64,000 nt of DNA from Prinia subflava. Lineage: Eukaryota > Chordata > Aves > Passeriformes > Cisticolidae. A program made the position numbers and the translations under genes. Below are positions 22,151-35,990 of this stretch, piece after piece (positions within the stretch are counted from its first letter, which is position 1; every line of letters begins with the position of its first letter). Location of the stretch: the NCBI RefSeq assembly GCF_021018805.1, contig NC_086257.1, positions 13,760,693 through 13,824,692 on the forward strand, in the 5' to 3' direction. The notes under the pieces were generated by a model. It made no database searches. It saw only the letters and a list, made by a program, of their open reading frames with translations, and was not told the origin of the DNA.

Positions 22151-25100
22151 TGGTAGCCGAGGAGCTGCAAACCGCCTGTAATTGCCGGCAACAGGTCGGT
22201 GTCTCCGTGGGACGAGAGCGGGGCAGGTAGCAAGAACAGGCTGTCATTAGGGGTTGCCAGCCCTCGCCCACACCGGAGAGCTGGGAATTGCCTGGCAGCA
22301 GCTGCCCTTGCTGCGCCCGCACCCTGCTCACTGCGGAGCCTGCCGGGTGCCTTTCGCTTCTGGGGTGTGCGAGGAGCCGGGCTGTGGGGACGGGGCCGCT
22401 AAAAGCGTCTGCTTCGGTGGATGCTTCTTAAATCCATCAGCGAGTGCTGCGCGGGGCAGTGGCAGCAGCGGCACTGGCGTGTCCCTGCTCCACATCTCCT
22501 CCGCCCGCCTGCTGCTGTGAAATGCCTTCATGTGCAAGGGTTGCGATCTCCAAGCGGAAGCACGTATACTTGTGAATTCCCCAGGGATCAGGAGAGGAAG
22601 GGGAGGATTTGCATGGAAGGATGTCTCTGGAAATGAAATGGCTGAGGCCAAGTTTAGGCTGGAAGGCGGTGGTGAAGAGGTTTTTAACCACGGAGGGGAT
22701 CTGGAACAGATCCTCCAGGCATCTCTAGCCCCGCCTTCTCTTGTGAAAGAGGTGTCAAGGGGGAGGTGAAACTCTTACATTAGGGACTGCCCCAGGGACT
22801 GGGATGTCTCTTGTCCCACAGTCCTCCCAAAATGTTTTTTGCTTTGCTCCGGCAGTCATCTTGGATTACAAATTGGGAGTTGTCCAAAACAGATTTGGGA
22901 AGAACCTTTAGACAATGCATTAGGGCTTTACTGACTGGCAGAACATCTTGGAGGAAAAATGTGTTGGCAAGAAAATTTAGACTAGTCCTGGGCACACGCC
23001 CATGGTGAGAAGGAATAAAATAGGATGCTGCTGCTGGTGCAGCACACAGGAGGTGAGGAGGTGGCAGGGTTGGCTGTGCCAGCTCTCTGGTCCTTTAGGA
23101 AGCAGCCAAGATGAGCAAAATGTGCTTCTAGAGATCCAAGTGTTTTAATATCCAAAGCTTGAAGGTTCACAAGAAATACAGAAAATATAAACCAAGTTGC
23201 TTGTAAGAACTGAGTTGCAAGCTTGATCCCAGGAATGACACAGCAAGCCTTTCCTCTTTGGGTTACAGGCTGAAAACCTAGCCTGGCCACAGCTCAAAGT
23301 TGTCACCAGGCTGAAGGTTGGAAAACAAGTGCTGTGTCTCAGGGATATGTCCCTGGCACAGGTGTCTCCTCTGGACAGCCCTGCACACATGCCTCTGCTC
23401 ACAGTTCCTGTCCCAGAAGCTGTTGTGCAATCCATACCCAACCGGCTCCCCCGGGAGGGGTGAGCTCAGAAGCTTTGGGCGCAGGTTTCAGGATTTATTT
23501 CCCCTCTATAAACGTTTGCCAGGTCTTTGGAACAAGGTCACTTTCAAACTGACTTCCTGACAAAGCTCCCTAGATGAAGCAAAGCTTTCATGGACGTTGC
23601 TCCCCTACACACCAGGTCTTTGTGGTAAAGAGGGCAGCTTTTGTGCAGCAGTGTCACTGCTGGCCCCCTCAATGGCAGGAGCAGCTCATTTTAAGGCAGC
23701 AGCTTGGTTTTATGGCAGGTCCTGCCCTGTCATTCCACTCGGAACCCATTTCCCAAAGCCCTGCTGAGATCTGGGGTCCCAGCTCTGTCAGACAAGCCTC
23801 AGGATGGGTGCTTGTGTGGCAGCTGCTCCCCAGAAGCCAGGCTCTTTCAGCCATTCCCTGGCTGCTACTGCAGAAGAGAGGCTGAAGTGTTTATTCATTT
23901 TACTCCTCACAGTGTGACTCAGGCCGGGTGTGTTTGGGCAGCTCTGGCCATTCTGCAGTGACACCCCCTTGTATGGAGGGGGCATCCTGGCCTCCAGGAA
24001 CTGGTGCCCTTCATTCTGTTGCCCACACAACCAGGGAGGCATCCCTGGGAATGGTGCAGGAAACTGTGGGATGAAGAGGCCAAAGCTTTGCTTGAGTAGC
24101 AAAGTGCCAGTCTGAGAAACTCCAGAGTCCCTAAGGACAGACAATGAAGAACCATTTTCATCTCCCCAGCCCATCCCAGCCCAGGCTGGAGCACGGCTCT
24201 GCTGAGAAAGGCTCTGGGACAAGAGCCAGGATACCTGGATCTCTTGCTAAGCTGATTCCTCTTGGCAGGCTCCTGTCCTGCTGAACCAAGGAAACGCTGC
24301 TGGGGAGCTGGCGGGGAGGGCATTTTGGCAGCTGTGAAATGCCACCCATGTGGATGGGAATTCCCTTCCTGATACCCATGGCGTTACTTCAGAGGTTGCT
24401 GGTTTGGCTAGAGCAGCCCCAATGTGCTAATGGGCATGAGATGGTGCAGCTTTCCCCTTTGTGCCTTTCCAGAGCCCCAGCTCCAGCCTGGTCCTCTGCT
24501 GGCAACCAAGGCTGGGTGTTGGCTGGCATTGCTGCTGGGAACAAGCTCTGGGAACATCCCTAAATTTCCTGTGGGGCTTGGACTGGTGTCTGGCAGTGCT
24601 GCTACCAGCCAGAGGCTGTGAGTTGCCTTATACCCTTCTCTGAGAGATGCTCTTTTCATGCAACATGCCCGGAGTTCACCAGACCACTGATTTGCAGTCT
24701 GCTGACCATGACAGGGCAGTCCCCCTCCAGTACAAGAGCCAATATTCTTGGCAAGATATAGGAGCTCTAGGCAGAGGGACAGACAGCGGATCCTGCATCC
24801 CTCTGAGAAACAGAAATAAATGCGCAGTCACTGCCACGCTCCAGAGGGGAGAAGGAGCATCTTGGCTCTTGTTTGCTCCCTCTCTGGTGGGAGGCATTGG
24901 CAGCAAGAGCAGAGTTATTTATTTATTAAGATCCCACTTGTGTTGCGGCCTTAGGCTGCTCGTCTCTGTGCTGGAGCTGTGGTGCTTGCGTGCTTGCAGG
25001 GAATGGAAAGACTGCAAGCTGTGAAGCAGGAGTACATATATGAAAACACTGTGAGTTTGGCAGGGGTGGGACTGGAGAGGGCAGGACGGGTCACTGGCAC

Positions 25101-25640
25101 AGAAGATGTCCCTATCCCAAACACTGAGCAGAAGGAACCCTCTTGAGAGCCATATGAAGGTGGGTGTGCATCAGCTCCACATCGAGAGTCCAGTCTCCAG
25201 CCGTGTTGCTGCAGCACTAGTGTGTGCTGTCTGTGATCCCTGACATGCTATGGCTGCAGGAAACCCCGCAGGCTTTTCCAGAACACGGCTTTTAAGTCAG
25301 ACCAGACCAGCAGTGCTGTTTGCAGCCCAGCTGTGCACAGCTGGGTTGGCACAGCCGGGGATGGGAAGACGTGGGCGGGAGCGTGGTGAGGTGGGAGTCC
25401 TGCCAGCCGTCCTCGGCGCAGGGAGCCTGTGGCTGGGTGCGTCAGCCTGCCCTCGAATTCCCAGCAGACAAGCCCTTTTCTGTGGCCCCTCTGCCCTCCT
25501 CCCCTGGCCCTGCCGGCGCCCGCAGCCAAGGGCAGGTGGGAGCCTTGGCATGTGGCTCCCTGGGGACTCAACCTTCACCGACTGCAGACTCATGAATCCC
25601 ACAGGGCCAGCCCTTGGCCGTAGTGTCTGTGCTCTTTTGC
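22151..25640. other. Non-coding DNA, no gene recognised
   Basis: Moderate GC, CpG-richer at 22080-22520 and then typical bulk DNA. No domain-bearing frames and no repeats of note. Confidence 0.5.
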
Positions 25641-25880
25641 AGAGTGATCAATCATATTTTCCAACACAGTTCCTTCTCCTTGGTATTAATCAGTCCAAGC
25701 AAGCAGCCTGGACTGAGCTGCCATTGAGCTTTCTGCTAAATTTACCAGCTGATCACCACCTCTTCTCTTCATGCCATGAATTGGCAACAGGGAGTGTGTT
25801 GTGTAAACTTCACGTTATCCTCCAAACCCTGGCAACTGTGATGATACAGCACAAAAGTATTTGGAACCTTTGGGAGGTGC
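25640..25880. promoter_or_regulatory. Candidate conserved non-coding element
   Basis: AT-rich islet with TGATCAATCA (PBX/HOX-like) near 25646, GGTATTAATCAG near 25682 and GTGATGATACAGCAC near 25838. Motif evidence only. Confidence 0.3.
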
Positions 25881-26189
25881 TGTGACAGGCAGCCCTGCCT
25901 CACGCTGGGAAGCTCTGCTGAGGGCAGTGCAGGCAGGACATGCAGGCCAGGGGCTGGGTGCCCCACCAAGGGGAGGACAGAGGTCTTAGCCTCCCTGGTC
26001 TGACCATGTCCTGGAGCCCTTGGGACACCAGGTATTTCCCCTTGACAGATGGGATTGGTCACAACTTGCCAGCCCTCCCATTTCCATTATTCCTGTATCT
26101 ATTTATTCAGGAAAACACAGGATATTTCATGGTGCAATGCTTCCATACTGCAGAACAGAGCCCTTGCAGAGGCAGCATCTTTCTTGATG

Positions 26190-27280
26190 TGTAAGTAGAT
26201 GGACTCTGATAAATCCAGGGTGCAATGAATCATTTGTACTCGGTGCCTGATCTTCCTGATGTCTTCAGTTTTGTTTTAGTTTGGCAGCATTATGGAGAGA
26301 ATTAGCCTATCTTGCTAATATTAAAATGTATACATAGTTTGAATCCTGTATTCCTAAAATCAATATTCATGATTCAAGATGACAACAGAGCTCAAGTCAG
26401 TCCTGTAGCTATACCAAGAGTATCAGGATGATCACGTTATTTGGGTTAGTGACATCCTGCAGACATATGGCTTCACACACATGGGTGGGGCAGCAGAGCA
26501 CCCTGCTAAGGTGCGTGGCCAGGAGGATCTGGGGAGCTGAACCCCACCGTGCCTCCTGCCTGGGGCAGGCTTGGGGAGCCACCTCAATTGTGCCAGGATT
26601 CAGCCGTGGCTGCAGGTGAGGTGATCCGGGGCAGCGTGCCAGGGGGACACAGGGTCAGTGGATTTTTGTTTGTGTTTCTGCCCAGGGCAGGCAGTGGGAG
26701 GAGGGGATTTGAAATCCTCAGTTAGCATACTTTGACAGCAGCGCAGGGTGTGTGCTAGAATGGAGTGGTTTCTCCCTTATTTTTGTTTTCCCACTCGCTG
26801 ATGTGCAGCCAAAGCTCTCCACTAGCCCTTTGGCCGTTGACAGGTGTTAGCAAGGGGTGGGATTTTTGGAAAACTCCTGTGCATTTTCCATTTGCTTTGC
26901 CTGGCAAAGTGCCTGCATGTGTGCTGGTCCAGAGCTGTGTGCATGCCCTGGTGCCAGAGATCATGCTGTAGAATCATCCTCATATGGGCTAATATGAGAT
27001 GTCTTGTGAGCTAGTCAAGAATTGATGTGTTACTAATTGCTGTAATAGAAAATATCCTTTAGAGGATGTTGTTGTTTTATATAACAAGGGGATAATTTAC
27101 AGTTCAATTGCTTAAATCATGTATTAATTGCTAAGTGTAATGAATAAATACATTTGCAAGTACAACATTTAATTTGCACAGATTCCAGAAGTCTAGACAT
27201 TAAGAGGCAGATCATTATTTGATAAGTAATCGGGAATGTCGTATGAAATGACATTTATTTTCACATGATGAAATATCCTG
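26190..27280. promoter_or_regulatory. AT-rich islets at 26.2-26.4 and 26.96-27.28 kb
   Basis: Two AT-rich blocks flank an ordinary GC-richer stretch. The second has runs such as GTTACTAATTGCTG, TGTATTAATTGC and ACATTTAATTTGC. They may be distal enhancers; nothing else is visible. Confidence 0.25.
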
Positions 27281-29800
27281 ATATGAGATTTCAAGGTCCT
27301 TGTCCTTCCTTCCCTGCAATGAAGGGCAGTGTTGTCTTCAGCTGCCTCAGAAACGTGTCCAGGCTCCCTGGGAACATAGGGGAAGGCAAGAATCCTCCAG
27401 GAGTGACAGAGAGCACAGTAGCACACCTAGGTTTATGCAGATACAAGTTTTTAATATTATGAAATATAAAGAGAGGATATAGAGCCAAAAGTGGAGGATG
27501 TCTGCAGCAGACTGGGAAGTTTCACATACATCAGTGCCAACTGATGGCAGGATGGCTGTGGGGCTGTGAAAAGCATAGAGAGCACCTGAGGAGGTGAGCT
27601 GGGAGCATTGGTGATGAAAGGGAGGCACTAATGCTGCTGCCTGGGCACTGGTGAGGCCTTGGCCCAGTGTGAGGATACAAACAGAAGCAGCAGCAAACAA
27701 ACCCAGCAAAGGGGGCTTTTTGCAGCCTGCTGCTGGCCATGCGTGCCCAGTGGCTGTTGCTTGCACCACAGGAGGCTGCAGGAATCTGTGCAGGACTGTG
27801 TCCTGTTCTCCAGGGAGTGAGCCCTGCCTGCTGCCTGCTGCTGGAGCTGGGGCTGGCTGCTGCTGCCCAGGGTGAGAGGCCCTGCAAACAGAAGGCACCT
27901 GTGCTTCAGTTGCTGATATTGAATAATCTTGGGCTACTGGTGCCCTTTTGCAGGCCCATATCTTTATTAGAGGCTGTTAAAGCCAAACCTCCCAACAGCA
28001 ATAACATGACTACAAAGCATTTCTAAGAGTAAAGTACGTGGGAATAAGGGAGATACTGAGATCCCAGCCAATTTCAGTACAATACAAGTCTGAAGTACCT
28101 TATAAAGTTAACAAGTCGAATTTAAATGTATACAAGGCTCAGGAGCATACAGGAAACAGGATCAGCCAAACCTTCAAAGGCCCATCATTGTCTTTCAAAA
28201 AGTCCACTGAAAGGCTCATGCCATAAAAAAGGTGTATTCACATGGCTGATACAGTGATAAACCCAGTGGAGAAATGCCAGCAGCCAGTGTGGGCAGGGAT
28301 GCTCCCTGCAGGGATGCTATGGTGGCCCAGCCCCTTGCTGGAGTGCTTTGCCCTGCTCTCTCTGTTGCTGCACCACAATAAAAGAGGTTTCTTCTGGTGC
28401 AAATCTGGGGAGTGTTTGGCAGGTGACTGGCTCCAAGACAAGCAACCCTTGCCCCTGGCTTTATGACAGGTCATCCAGCCTCTGCAATCTTGCTGCTGGA
28501 GAGGTAAAAATATAGCTCTCCTGCCTTGCCCAGCACTATCTTCATCACACTCCTGAGCAGCACAAGCTGCAGCCAGGAGTGCAGCACATGGTGCTGGCTT
28601 CGCTGTGCCCTGTGATATAAACACCCTGCCACAGACAGGAGAGGACAAGGAAAGAGCTAGGAGAGACTGTTTGTGCTGCACGCCCAGGAGCTTGTCCCTG
28701 CTTTCTCAGAGCTGAAAGTGCCTGTGGATTAGAAGAGTCTTCTGTAGGCATCTGAAGAACAGTTTGTGAAGTGTTACAATGTGAAAAGGATGCCAAAAGG
28801 TCCCAAGCCTGCTCCTGTTTAGCTTCCTTGAGTACCAGATTAAGAGCCAAATGTTCTCATGAAATGCCAGAGACCCAGAGCTCTTTCAGCCTGCCTGAGT
28901 GGTGTCAGTGTGGTGAGTTTATAATGCCTGATATTTCCTTCTTCTGTGTGTTATTTGTGTTTAGCAGGCTGTATTCTGGCTTCATCATGTGCCATGGTGT
29001 GTTTATACATTTTACCCATCCATTTGAAAGCAAGAACCAGTGCCACAGGACTTACCAACTAGCCATGCTCCCTAAGAGAGCATCCACGCAAGCTACATTG
29101 CAAACCATCCAAAGACAGCAATAGAGGCAGAAAAGTCTCAGGAAAATGCCCGGCTACAAAGACATTGGAAAATCAAGATAATTTCATGGCTTATTTGTGA
29201 GCAGGAAGCAAAACCACCCTGATTTGGTGCCTCTGAAGAGGCCAGCAGAACTGGGATGCATGTTGCAGGACTTGGCGTGCAGGAATTCATGAACCATAAG
29301 GCCTTGTCAAGACTAATTTTTAAATGAAATGCAGTGTCCTAGCAAAACACATGCCTGAGACTTAAACCAAAACCAAAGTACGAAATGTGGTGTTTAAAGG
29401 CTGGGTTCCATCTCAAGTGAATAGAAGCCACATGCATTCATCTGAGATCAGATTTTGGCGTGATCTGAAGTTGTGCTCACGGAGGCTGCAGTGAGAGCAG
29501 GCAGAGTAAGTCTTCATCTCCTCCTACAATCCTATAGACAAGATCAGCCTTCCTGCATTTTCCAAGTGAAAAGGTTTCTGACACCAACCCTATGTAAGTA
29601 GGCTCTCCAGGTGTGGGATGGAGCATCCCAGGGCTGCTCAGCTGCTTGTTCCACACTATGTGCAAGCAGCAGTGAGGCCACTTCCACCAGCCTGAAAACC
29701 TGGTGCAGACCTGCACCTCTCCCCTTGCTGCCCACAGTGGGTTTGGGCCTGTGAGCTCCCAGTTACACCACTCTGTAGCAAGTGTCCTGCAAAAGTGCCA
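27281..29800. other. Non-coding DNA, no gene recognised
   Basis: Bulk intergenic DNA. No credible exons or repeats. Confidence 0.5.
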
Positions 29801-30080
29801 GTATTGAGGCTTAACCTTTATTAATTGGGGAGAGGAAGAAATAATGCTGGCAAAATATTGTCAAATACTTCAAATTAATGATTAATTCTAGATGGAGTGA
29901 TACTGTTTGATGTGGTCTTTGCTGGTTTAAACAGGAGAAGGGTGATTCACTCTAAAGGAATTTATAAAAACACAAGTATTTGCTCATGGACAATAAATAC
30001 TGGGGCAGATAAAAAGGGGGATGAAGTGTTCGGTGTTGTGATAGCAACTCTGCTTGAGAAAACTTTTGACCTTCTCACAT
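29800..30080. promoter_or_regulatory. Candidate element with paired homeodomain P1 site
   Basis: Contains TTATTAATTGG near 29818 and ATTAATGATTAATT at 29874-29887, which includes the palindromic TAATGATTA (P1-type homeodomain dimer site). Function inferred. Confidence 0.35.
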
Positions 30081-33000
30081 CTTAAATCAATGAGTCCCCC
30101 CTCCCTCGCTTTCCTCCGGGCCTGCTCTGGAGGCTGAGGGAACGGGGTGTGTGGGAGCACAGCAGGCTCGCCCTGAGCTGTGTTGCTGGCAGGTCCCCCC
30201 TGTTTCCCTCCTGTTCCCACGGGGAGGACTGGGCACCCGCTGGCGCCTGCCGAGGGGCACAGGGCAGCATCCGCCAGCAGTTTACACAATCTGTGTACAC
30301 AGCCTAATCTGTCAATTTGCCTGTTGTAAAAGTAAGCGCATAAACCTGGTGCTGAGGCTGATGTGGTTTACAGAGCTGCTCCACCTGGGAAGCTGAGATT
30401 TATGCTGTCCACTGGCGAGCGAGGCATCCTATCCCACCCCAGCCCATCCCATGCCGTGTCACCCCGTCCCCTCCCAGTGCAGACAGGCAGGTTGCTCAGG
30501 AGGGCTGGCTGCAGGCAGCACAGAGCCCGTGAACAGCCCAGTGGGAGCAGCAGCAGAGGTGCCGGCAGCGCTGTGCTTGCCCCAGGGCGCCTGAGAGCCA
30601 TCGGGTGGGTACCTGAGGGAGGGAGCTGCTATCTACCTTTCCCGTGGGAATACGATGCAGCTGAGATAACCCCCAGACCTCGCTGGGACTCTGCCAGTGT
30701 CATTAAAGTGTTGACATCTGCTGATTACCCTGACATGATGCTGGTTTTATTGAGACAAGATTAGCCACTCGCACTTTGAAGGGAGGCTGGGCACACACCG
30801 TAACTGGCTGTCCCCTGTCAGGAAAGGCTTCAGAGCCTTTTCCATTCTGGTCTTTTTTCTTTACAAAAATCCAACTGTTTATGCCCTAAAAATAACAGCA
30901 TGGGAGTGAGAGCACAAAAGCAGGGAGAGCATAGTCCCTGAGCTGGTGTCCAGCCTTGCCATGCCTGTTGTGGGGTAGCCAGGGTGGCCCTGGTCACGTC
31001 ACCTGTCAGTGTGGGGCTGATGGAGCAGAGCTGATATCCACAGAGGGGCTGAGCTCCTGCCTGCAGCCATTCCCGCAGCATCGCCTCGCAGGCTGTCAAC
31101 GAGCCTTTCATCACAGCCCCTTCTGACATCAGCCTTTCCAAAACACCTGAGCTCCTTGTGGTCCCTGTGCTCATAACACTTGGAAGTGACAGCGGCTTCT
31201 GGTTCCAATTAACCCAGGGGCAGTTTGGGGACTATCTGATTGCACTGCAGTGGAGGGGAGAGGAGAAAAAGCCTTTCTGGGAAGCAGCAATTGAGTGCGT
31301 GGGTGAAGAACTTCTGAAAAAAGCAGATGGTTTCTCTCTTGCCTTTCTCCTTCTTTTCCTTTTTTTTTTTTTTCCCCTGAATTCCACGAAACAGACAACC
31401 CAACAGCACATTTTTCACCATCAAAGCTTTGCTGAAGGGAATTCTCCACTGCTGTTTCATTTCTTCCTTATGTTCACAGATTGTAAAGCAAACGGCCTCT
31501 GGAGAGCATGGAGGACAGATCTGTCCTGGGGTGACAGCAGAGGACTGGCCATCATCCTTGGGGCATGACAGGCTCTCCCTGGCAGCTGGCAGCCAGGGGA
31601 AGTGAACATGCATCTCTCCTGGGATGCTGGGTGACAAACAGGGCACTGCAGCTGGCAGCTGCTAGCACTGGAATCTGGGACACGGGGATTTGCTAAGGCC
31701 CGTAACCTCTGCCTTGGACACCTGCACAACTGTGAGTAGAAGCTGCAAGCAGCAGGGGAAAGCGAGCACCAGTTCCTAGGCTGGCCCCACTAACTGATGC
31801 TCTCCTGGGAGGAGATGCACTCACAGGTCAGCAGAGGCAGGTCCCACCTGGATCCTTCCTCCCACAGCCTTCCCACAGTCACACCACAGCCAGAGATCTC
31901 AAATATTATGTCTCTGGGAGAAACAGGGAGGGAGGAAGCCGTAATCCCATGAAATCCCAGCCCACAGTGTGCCAATGCTTTAAATTACTCTCTCACATGC
32001 AACATGTTCAATGCCTGTTGAAAGAAAGGTGGTTAAAGGAGGAGATAGAAATGGAAAATAAGCTTGAAGGGCAGATAGAGTTGGAGGGTTCTGTCTTGTT
32101 AATCCAAGATCTGTTTTTTTAAGACACCGTTTTTAGACCTGGCAATGCTAGCTGCCTGCTGCATGCTGCGATGCATGGCAGCACTGGAGTGCTGTGGGAA
32201 GATGCTCTTTGAAAAGGAGGGGTGAGGATTCAGCAAGGGGCTGCAGCACAGGGAGGGAGAGGAGCAAGGATGGCAGCCAGTTGTGCATGGAGGGCTGGAG
32301 AAGGATACTGGTGGTTCTGTTCTCCTTCCACCAGTGTCTTGGACACAAAAAAGGAACATTTTCTTGCAAAATCTGTTTCCTCAGCCAGGAAAGTGAGAGG
32401 TGGAGGCTGGTGTGGGGCCAGGAGCTGCTGCCCAGTCCCCTGGCATTGGTGGGTGGCTGGACAACATGCTTGTTACACATGCATGGCTGAATCAGAGGAA
32501 GAAAATATTAGAAGAGAATGGCAAAACTGCTGGCAAGGGAAATGGGACTGAAATGACCACTGGGACCAAGAGGGTCCAGAGCAACTCCCAGCTGGAGCAG
32601 TCGCAGTCAGAAAATAACCTCATTGCTCATTGAAACATGAGCCACGTGTGAGAGGGACAAGCCAGCATGGACTGGCAGGGACAGGCATCCCTTGCACTGT
32701 GTCTCCATGGCCTCACTCAGCACTGCTCACACAGGAGCACAAGTCTGCTCCTTGCCGTGAGCTGGAGGAGGACGCACTGCTGAGGAGCAGCCTGCCCCAC
32801 ATATCACTGGGTATGTCTTGTGCTTGTCACCTCTGACATCAGCTCTGTGCCTTGAAGATGTCCTTGCCTAAGGAAAAAAGCTGCTTCCAAGGCTCCAGAC
32901 CCAGGACAGTGAATGGCAGCGACCCTGGGCTAGGATGTGGGTGCACTGAGGGGATGGTGCCACCCCACACTGTGATGCTGCTGGTAGCTCAGCACTGAGC

Positions 33001-33269
33001 TGGGCCTGTCCCCACATCCTGGGACTCCAGAGTTGCTGACCCAAACTTGGCAGATTTTGAATGAAAGCAGGCTGGTTTTGAAGGTGCTTCAACCCCACTC
33101 CCTACGTGTCATAGGGATGCCCAGTAAAAACAGGGATACTTCTCACTTTCTCCCTGCTGCAGCGGGAGTGGGGTCCGTGGGAAGAGGACAGGCGTGGGGC
33201 TCGCTGGCAGCCCGACAGAGCCTGGCGGGGCAGGAGCCAGCGCAGCCAGGGAGCTGCTGCTTTTCACAC
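30081..33269. other. Non-coding DNA, no gene recognised
   Basis: A T14 run lies at 31360-31373. The stretch at 30650-30775 (GAGATAACC, GTCATTAAAGTG, GCTGATTACC) could be a small regulatory element. Otherwise nothing is recognised. Confidence 0.45.
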
Positions 33270-33450
33270 CCCGCCGGGCTGATGAGCGCCCGCTCCCGCG
33301 GCGCCCAGCGCCTGCAAAGGTCAATTACAGCGATTACTTCAAGGAGCCAAACCGGCTGCCGGCAGCGCTGGGGAAAATCTTTGTTTCGCGTTTGGCTTTG
33401 TCAAAGGGAAGGGAAGAAGTGCCTGGGCATGCGGCGGGGGGTGAAAGAGC
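33270..33450. promoter_or_regulatory. Candidate enhancer with nuclear-receptor and TCF-like motifs
   Basis: Holds AAAGGTCAATTACAGCGATTAC at about 33316-33337, a perfect 12-bp palindrome GCTGCCGGCAGC at 33355-33366, TTTGTTTCG (FOX-like), and GTCAAAGGG (TCF-like) near 33400. CpG content is locally raised. Confidence 0.35.
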
Positions 33451-35452
33451 CTCTGCTGTACGAAGGGCAAAAGTCAGAGGGCGGCTGGGTGTTTGCGGGG
33501 GCGGAGGCTGCCCCGGGGACAGCTGCCCTGTTCTGCCAGTGCCATCGAGCAGCGCTCGGGGCTTGGGCAGCCTCCAGCACCCTCGGTCACTCAGGAAGGG
33601 TCTAAACAGCCCAGCAGAGATTGAGGAGAGAAGAGAACCATTCAGTGGTAGAGACAGCCTTTAAAAGAGAATGTGAGACCTTGGCAAGTTAAAAGTAAAG
33701 TCACAATAAAAGGAATTTAAAAGACTTGCAAAAGGTATTGGAATAACTTGCAAAAGGTATTAAAACCTGAAAATAAACACATTTGCATAAATGCCAGGAG
33801 CAGGAAACCAGCCAACAAGCTGGTGCAGGTTTTGAATGATGGAGGCATGAACAGAGCATGCAGGGAAGGCAAAGCCTCAGCAGAAAAGCTGAGTGGTGGC
33901 TTGGGAATGCTCAAACAGTGTCTCTCACCCTTTCTGCAGGGCTGTGCCAGGGGCCTGTCCCACAGCAGGGACCTGCTGGAGATGTCTTCCAACAAAATGA
34001 GGGACTACAGGTGGCCCACATGCGGGATGAGGCAATGCCAGCCCAACTGGTGGTACCCAGCTTTTCCTGCCAGCTTGGGGCAGAGGGTGGGGAAGAAAAC
34101 GTGAGCTGCAGCCAGAGGGGCTCAGGGGATCTCGTGGGCAATTTGGGAGAACTCATCTATAACAGATCTGGGTCAATGCAGCACTTAGGGGAGACTCAAC
34201 ACCACCTTGCAGGAGGAAGCCATGCTCCACAAATCAGCCAGGTCACCAGGCATGGGGAGCAGAGAAATGTGCTGGTCATGGAGCAGTGACACTTCCAAAA
34301 CCTTTTGGTTTTTTTTGCCTTTGCACCTCTCCAAAAGGCCCTGAATGCCCAGTGGTCTGAAGGGGCATTCGCCTTGCATGGAAAAACAAATGGTTAAAAG
34401 ACTTAAAGACAGCAAAAATAAAGCTGGCTACTGAGCAGGCGCTCACAATATCAAACTTCAGGATGGTAAAATGGCACACGAAATTCAGTATTGATAAAGC
34501 CAAAGCAACAACCCACAGACAAACAGCCCTCAACAGCCATGCAAAATGCTGACCCCCTCTTCTGCGATGCTGGGAAAGAGTCAGGACAGCAAGCATGATG
34601 TTTGATTAGGGAAAGAAGAGAGAACAACTAAATACTTTCTCTTTTGGAGTAGTATGTGCCATGTTTTTTTCTCAAAAAGATGTAAGGGAAATAAATATGA
34701 AGAAAGGCCTTAAGGATGCTTGGGAATAGAGTTTGGCGGCATGGTGAAAACGATAGATGTCATGGTTACACAAGCTTGGAAAAGCTGAAGGAAGGTCATG
34801 AAGGTCCTAGGAGTCAGAGTAAGAGGTGGAGGGAGACCTGGCATCAAACTGGAACAGTGAAATCATGTTGAGAATATGTCCAAAACAAGGAGGAGGAAGC
34901 CTTTGCCTTCATCAGCACTCCTCAGCTATGGAACCCTTGGTCACAGGCTGCAGTGGCAGCCAAAAGCACAAACTGGGGAAAGCTGCACCCACTGATGCTG
35001 AATCTGTCTGACACAACAACTTCAAGCAGCTGAGACAGAGCCCACCCACACCTGAGCTCCTCTGCTCCCCCCAGTACGTGCCACTTCCACAGCAGGGCCT
35101 GGGGCTCCTGCTGCACTGCAAGCTGGCAATTCTTGGCCTGGGAAAAGGGTGAAGAAACCAGGATGCCAGACAATAAGGCTGAGCTGAGCACACAGAGGCA
35201 CTTTCTGAGATACAAAAGGTCAGGCAGGAAGCCTAGTGAGGCTTTGTTTTCCATGTGCCTCACTAGCTTTGAGCTGCCAGCCAGAAATGCTGCCCTGCCC
35301 ACTACTGCTGCCTCCACTGTGCAGCACCTTCCCCCCTCCCTGACTTTTATGAGCAAGGATTGACCAAGATTTCCTCTGCCACATTGACAAATATCTTGAG
35401 TCAGGAAGAAAAAGAAGATGAACCTGTCTCTGCATTGCACACTGGCAAGATG
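33451..35452. other. Non-coding DNA with a short tandem duplication
   Basis: ACTTGCAAAAGGTATT occurs at 33724-33739 and again at 33746-33761. No gene is recognised. Confidence 0.45.
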
Positions 35453-35605
35453 TCATAGGATCATGCAATCAATGGTTTGGGTTGGAAGTAACCTTGAAGA
35501 TCATCTAGTTCCAACTCCCCTGCCACTGGCAGGGATGCTACCCACTAGATCAGGTTGCTCAAAGCCCCATCCAGCCTGACCTTGAACATTTCCAGAGATA
35601 GGGAA
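35453..35605 (-). mobile_element. CR1 LINE, 5'-truncated 3' end
   Basis: From 35453 the plus strand reads two degenerate copies of the TCATAGAA terminal octamer. AATGGTTTGGGTTGGAAG, GATCATCTAGTTCCAACTCC, CAGGTTGCTCAAAGCCCCAT and CCTTGAACATTTCCAG follow. This is the antisense of the avian CR1 3' end, so the element lies on minus and is only about 150 bp long. It is a dead fragment: no open frame, no promoter. Confidence 0.95.
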
Positions 35606-35990
35606 GTGTTATGGGTGTCTGGTCGGCAGCTGCTGGGTGCACAGCCTGGTGCTCCTGCAAGGAGAGGGAGTCACCAGGGCAGCAGGACTCGTCCGTCAGG
35701 GCAACACCCGGCCTTTGGCAAGTGAGTTTTATTTGGTGCAAAGCCATTTGCTGCCTATCAGGCTGGCCAGCCCTGCTGTGAGCCTGGAGCAGTGGCAAGA
35801 AAGCTCAGCATCCTCCACAGCTCCACACCAAAACCCAGGGCGCCCCAGGGTCCCTTCTGCCTGCAGCGAGCAGCCTGGGCAGCGCCCGTGCCCGGCACCC
35901 TGCCACCTGCCCGGTGCTGCCACCCCGCACGCGAGGCCGGGGGCAGGCACTGGCCGCCGGCATCGCTCGCCCTTCAGGGCGCGGGCCTGG
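35606..35990. other. Non-coding DNA, CpG-richer towards the right
   Basis: Moderately CpG-rich from about 35880. No gene is recognised. Confidence 0.4.
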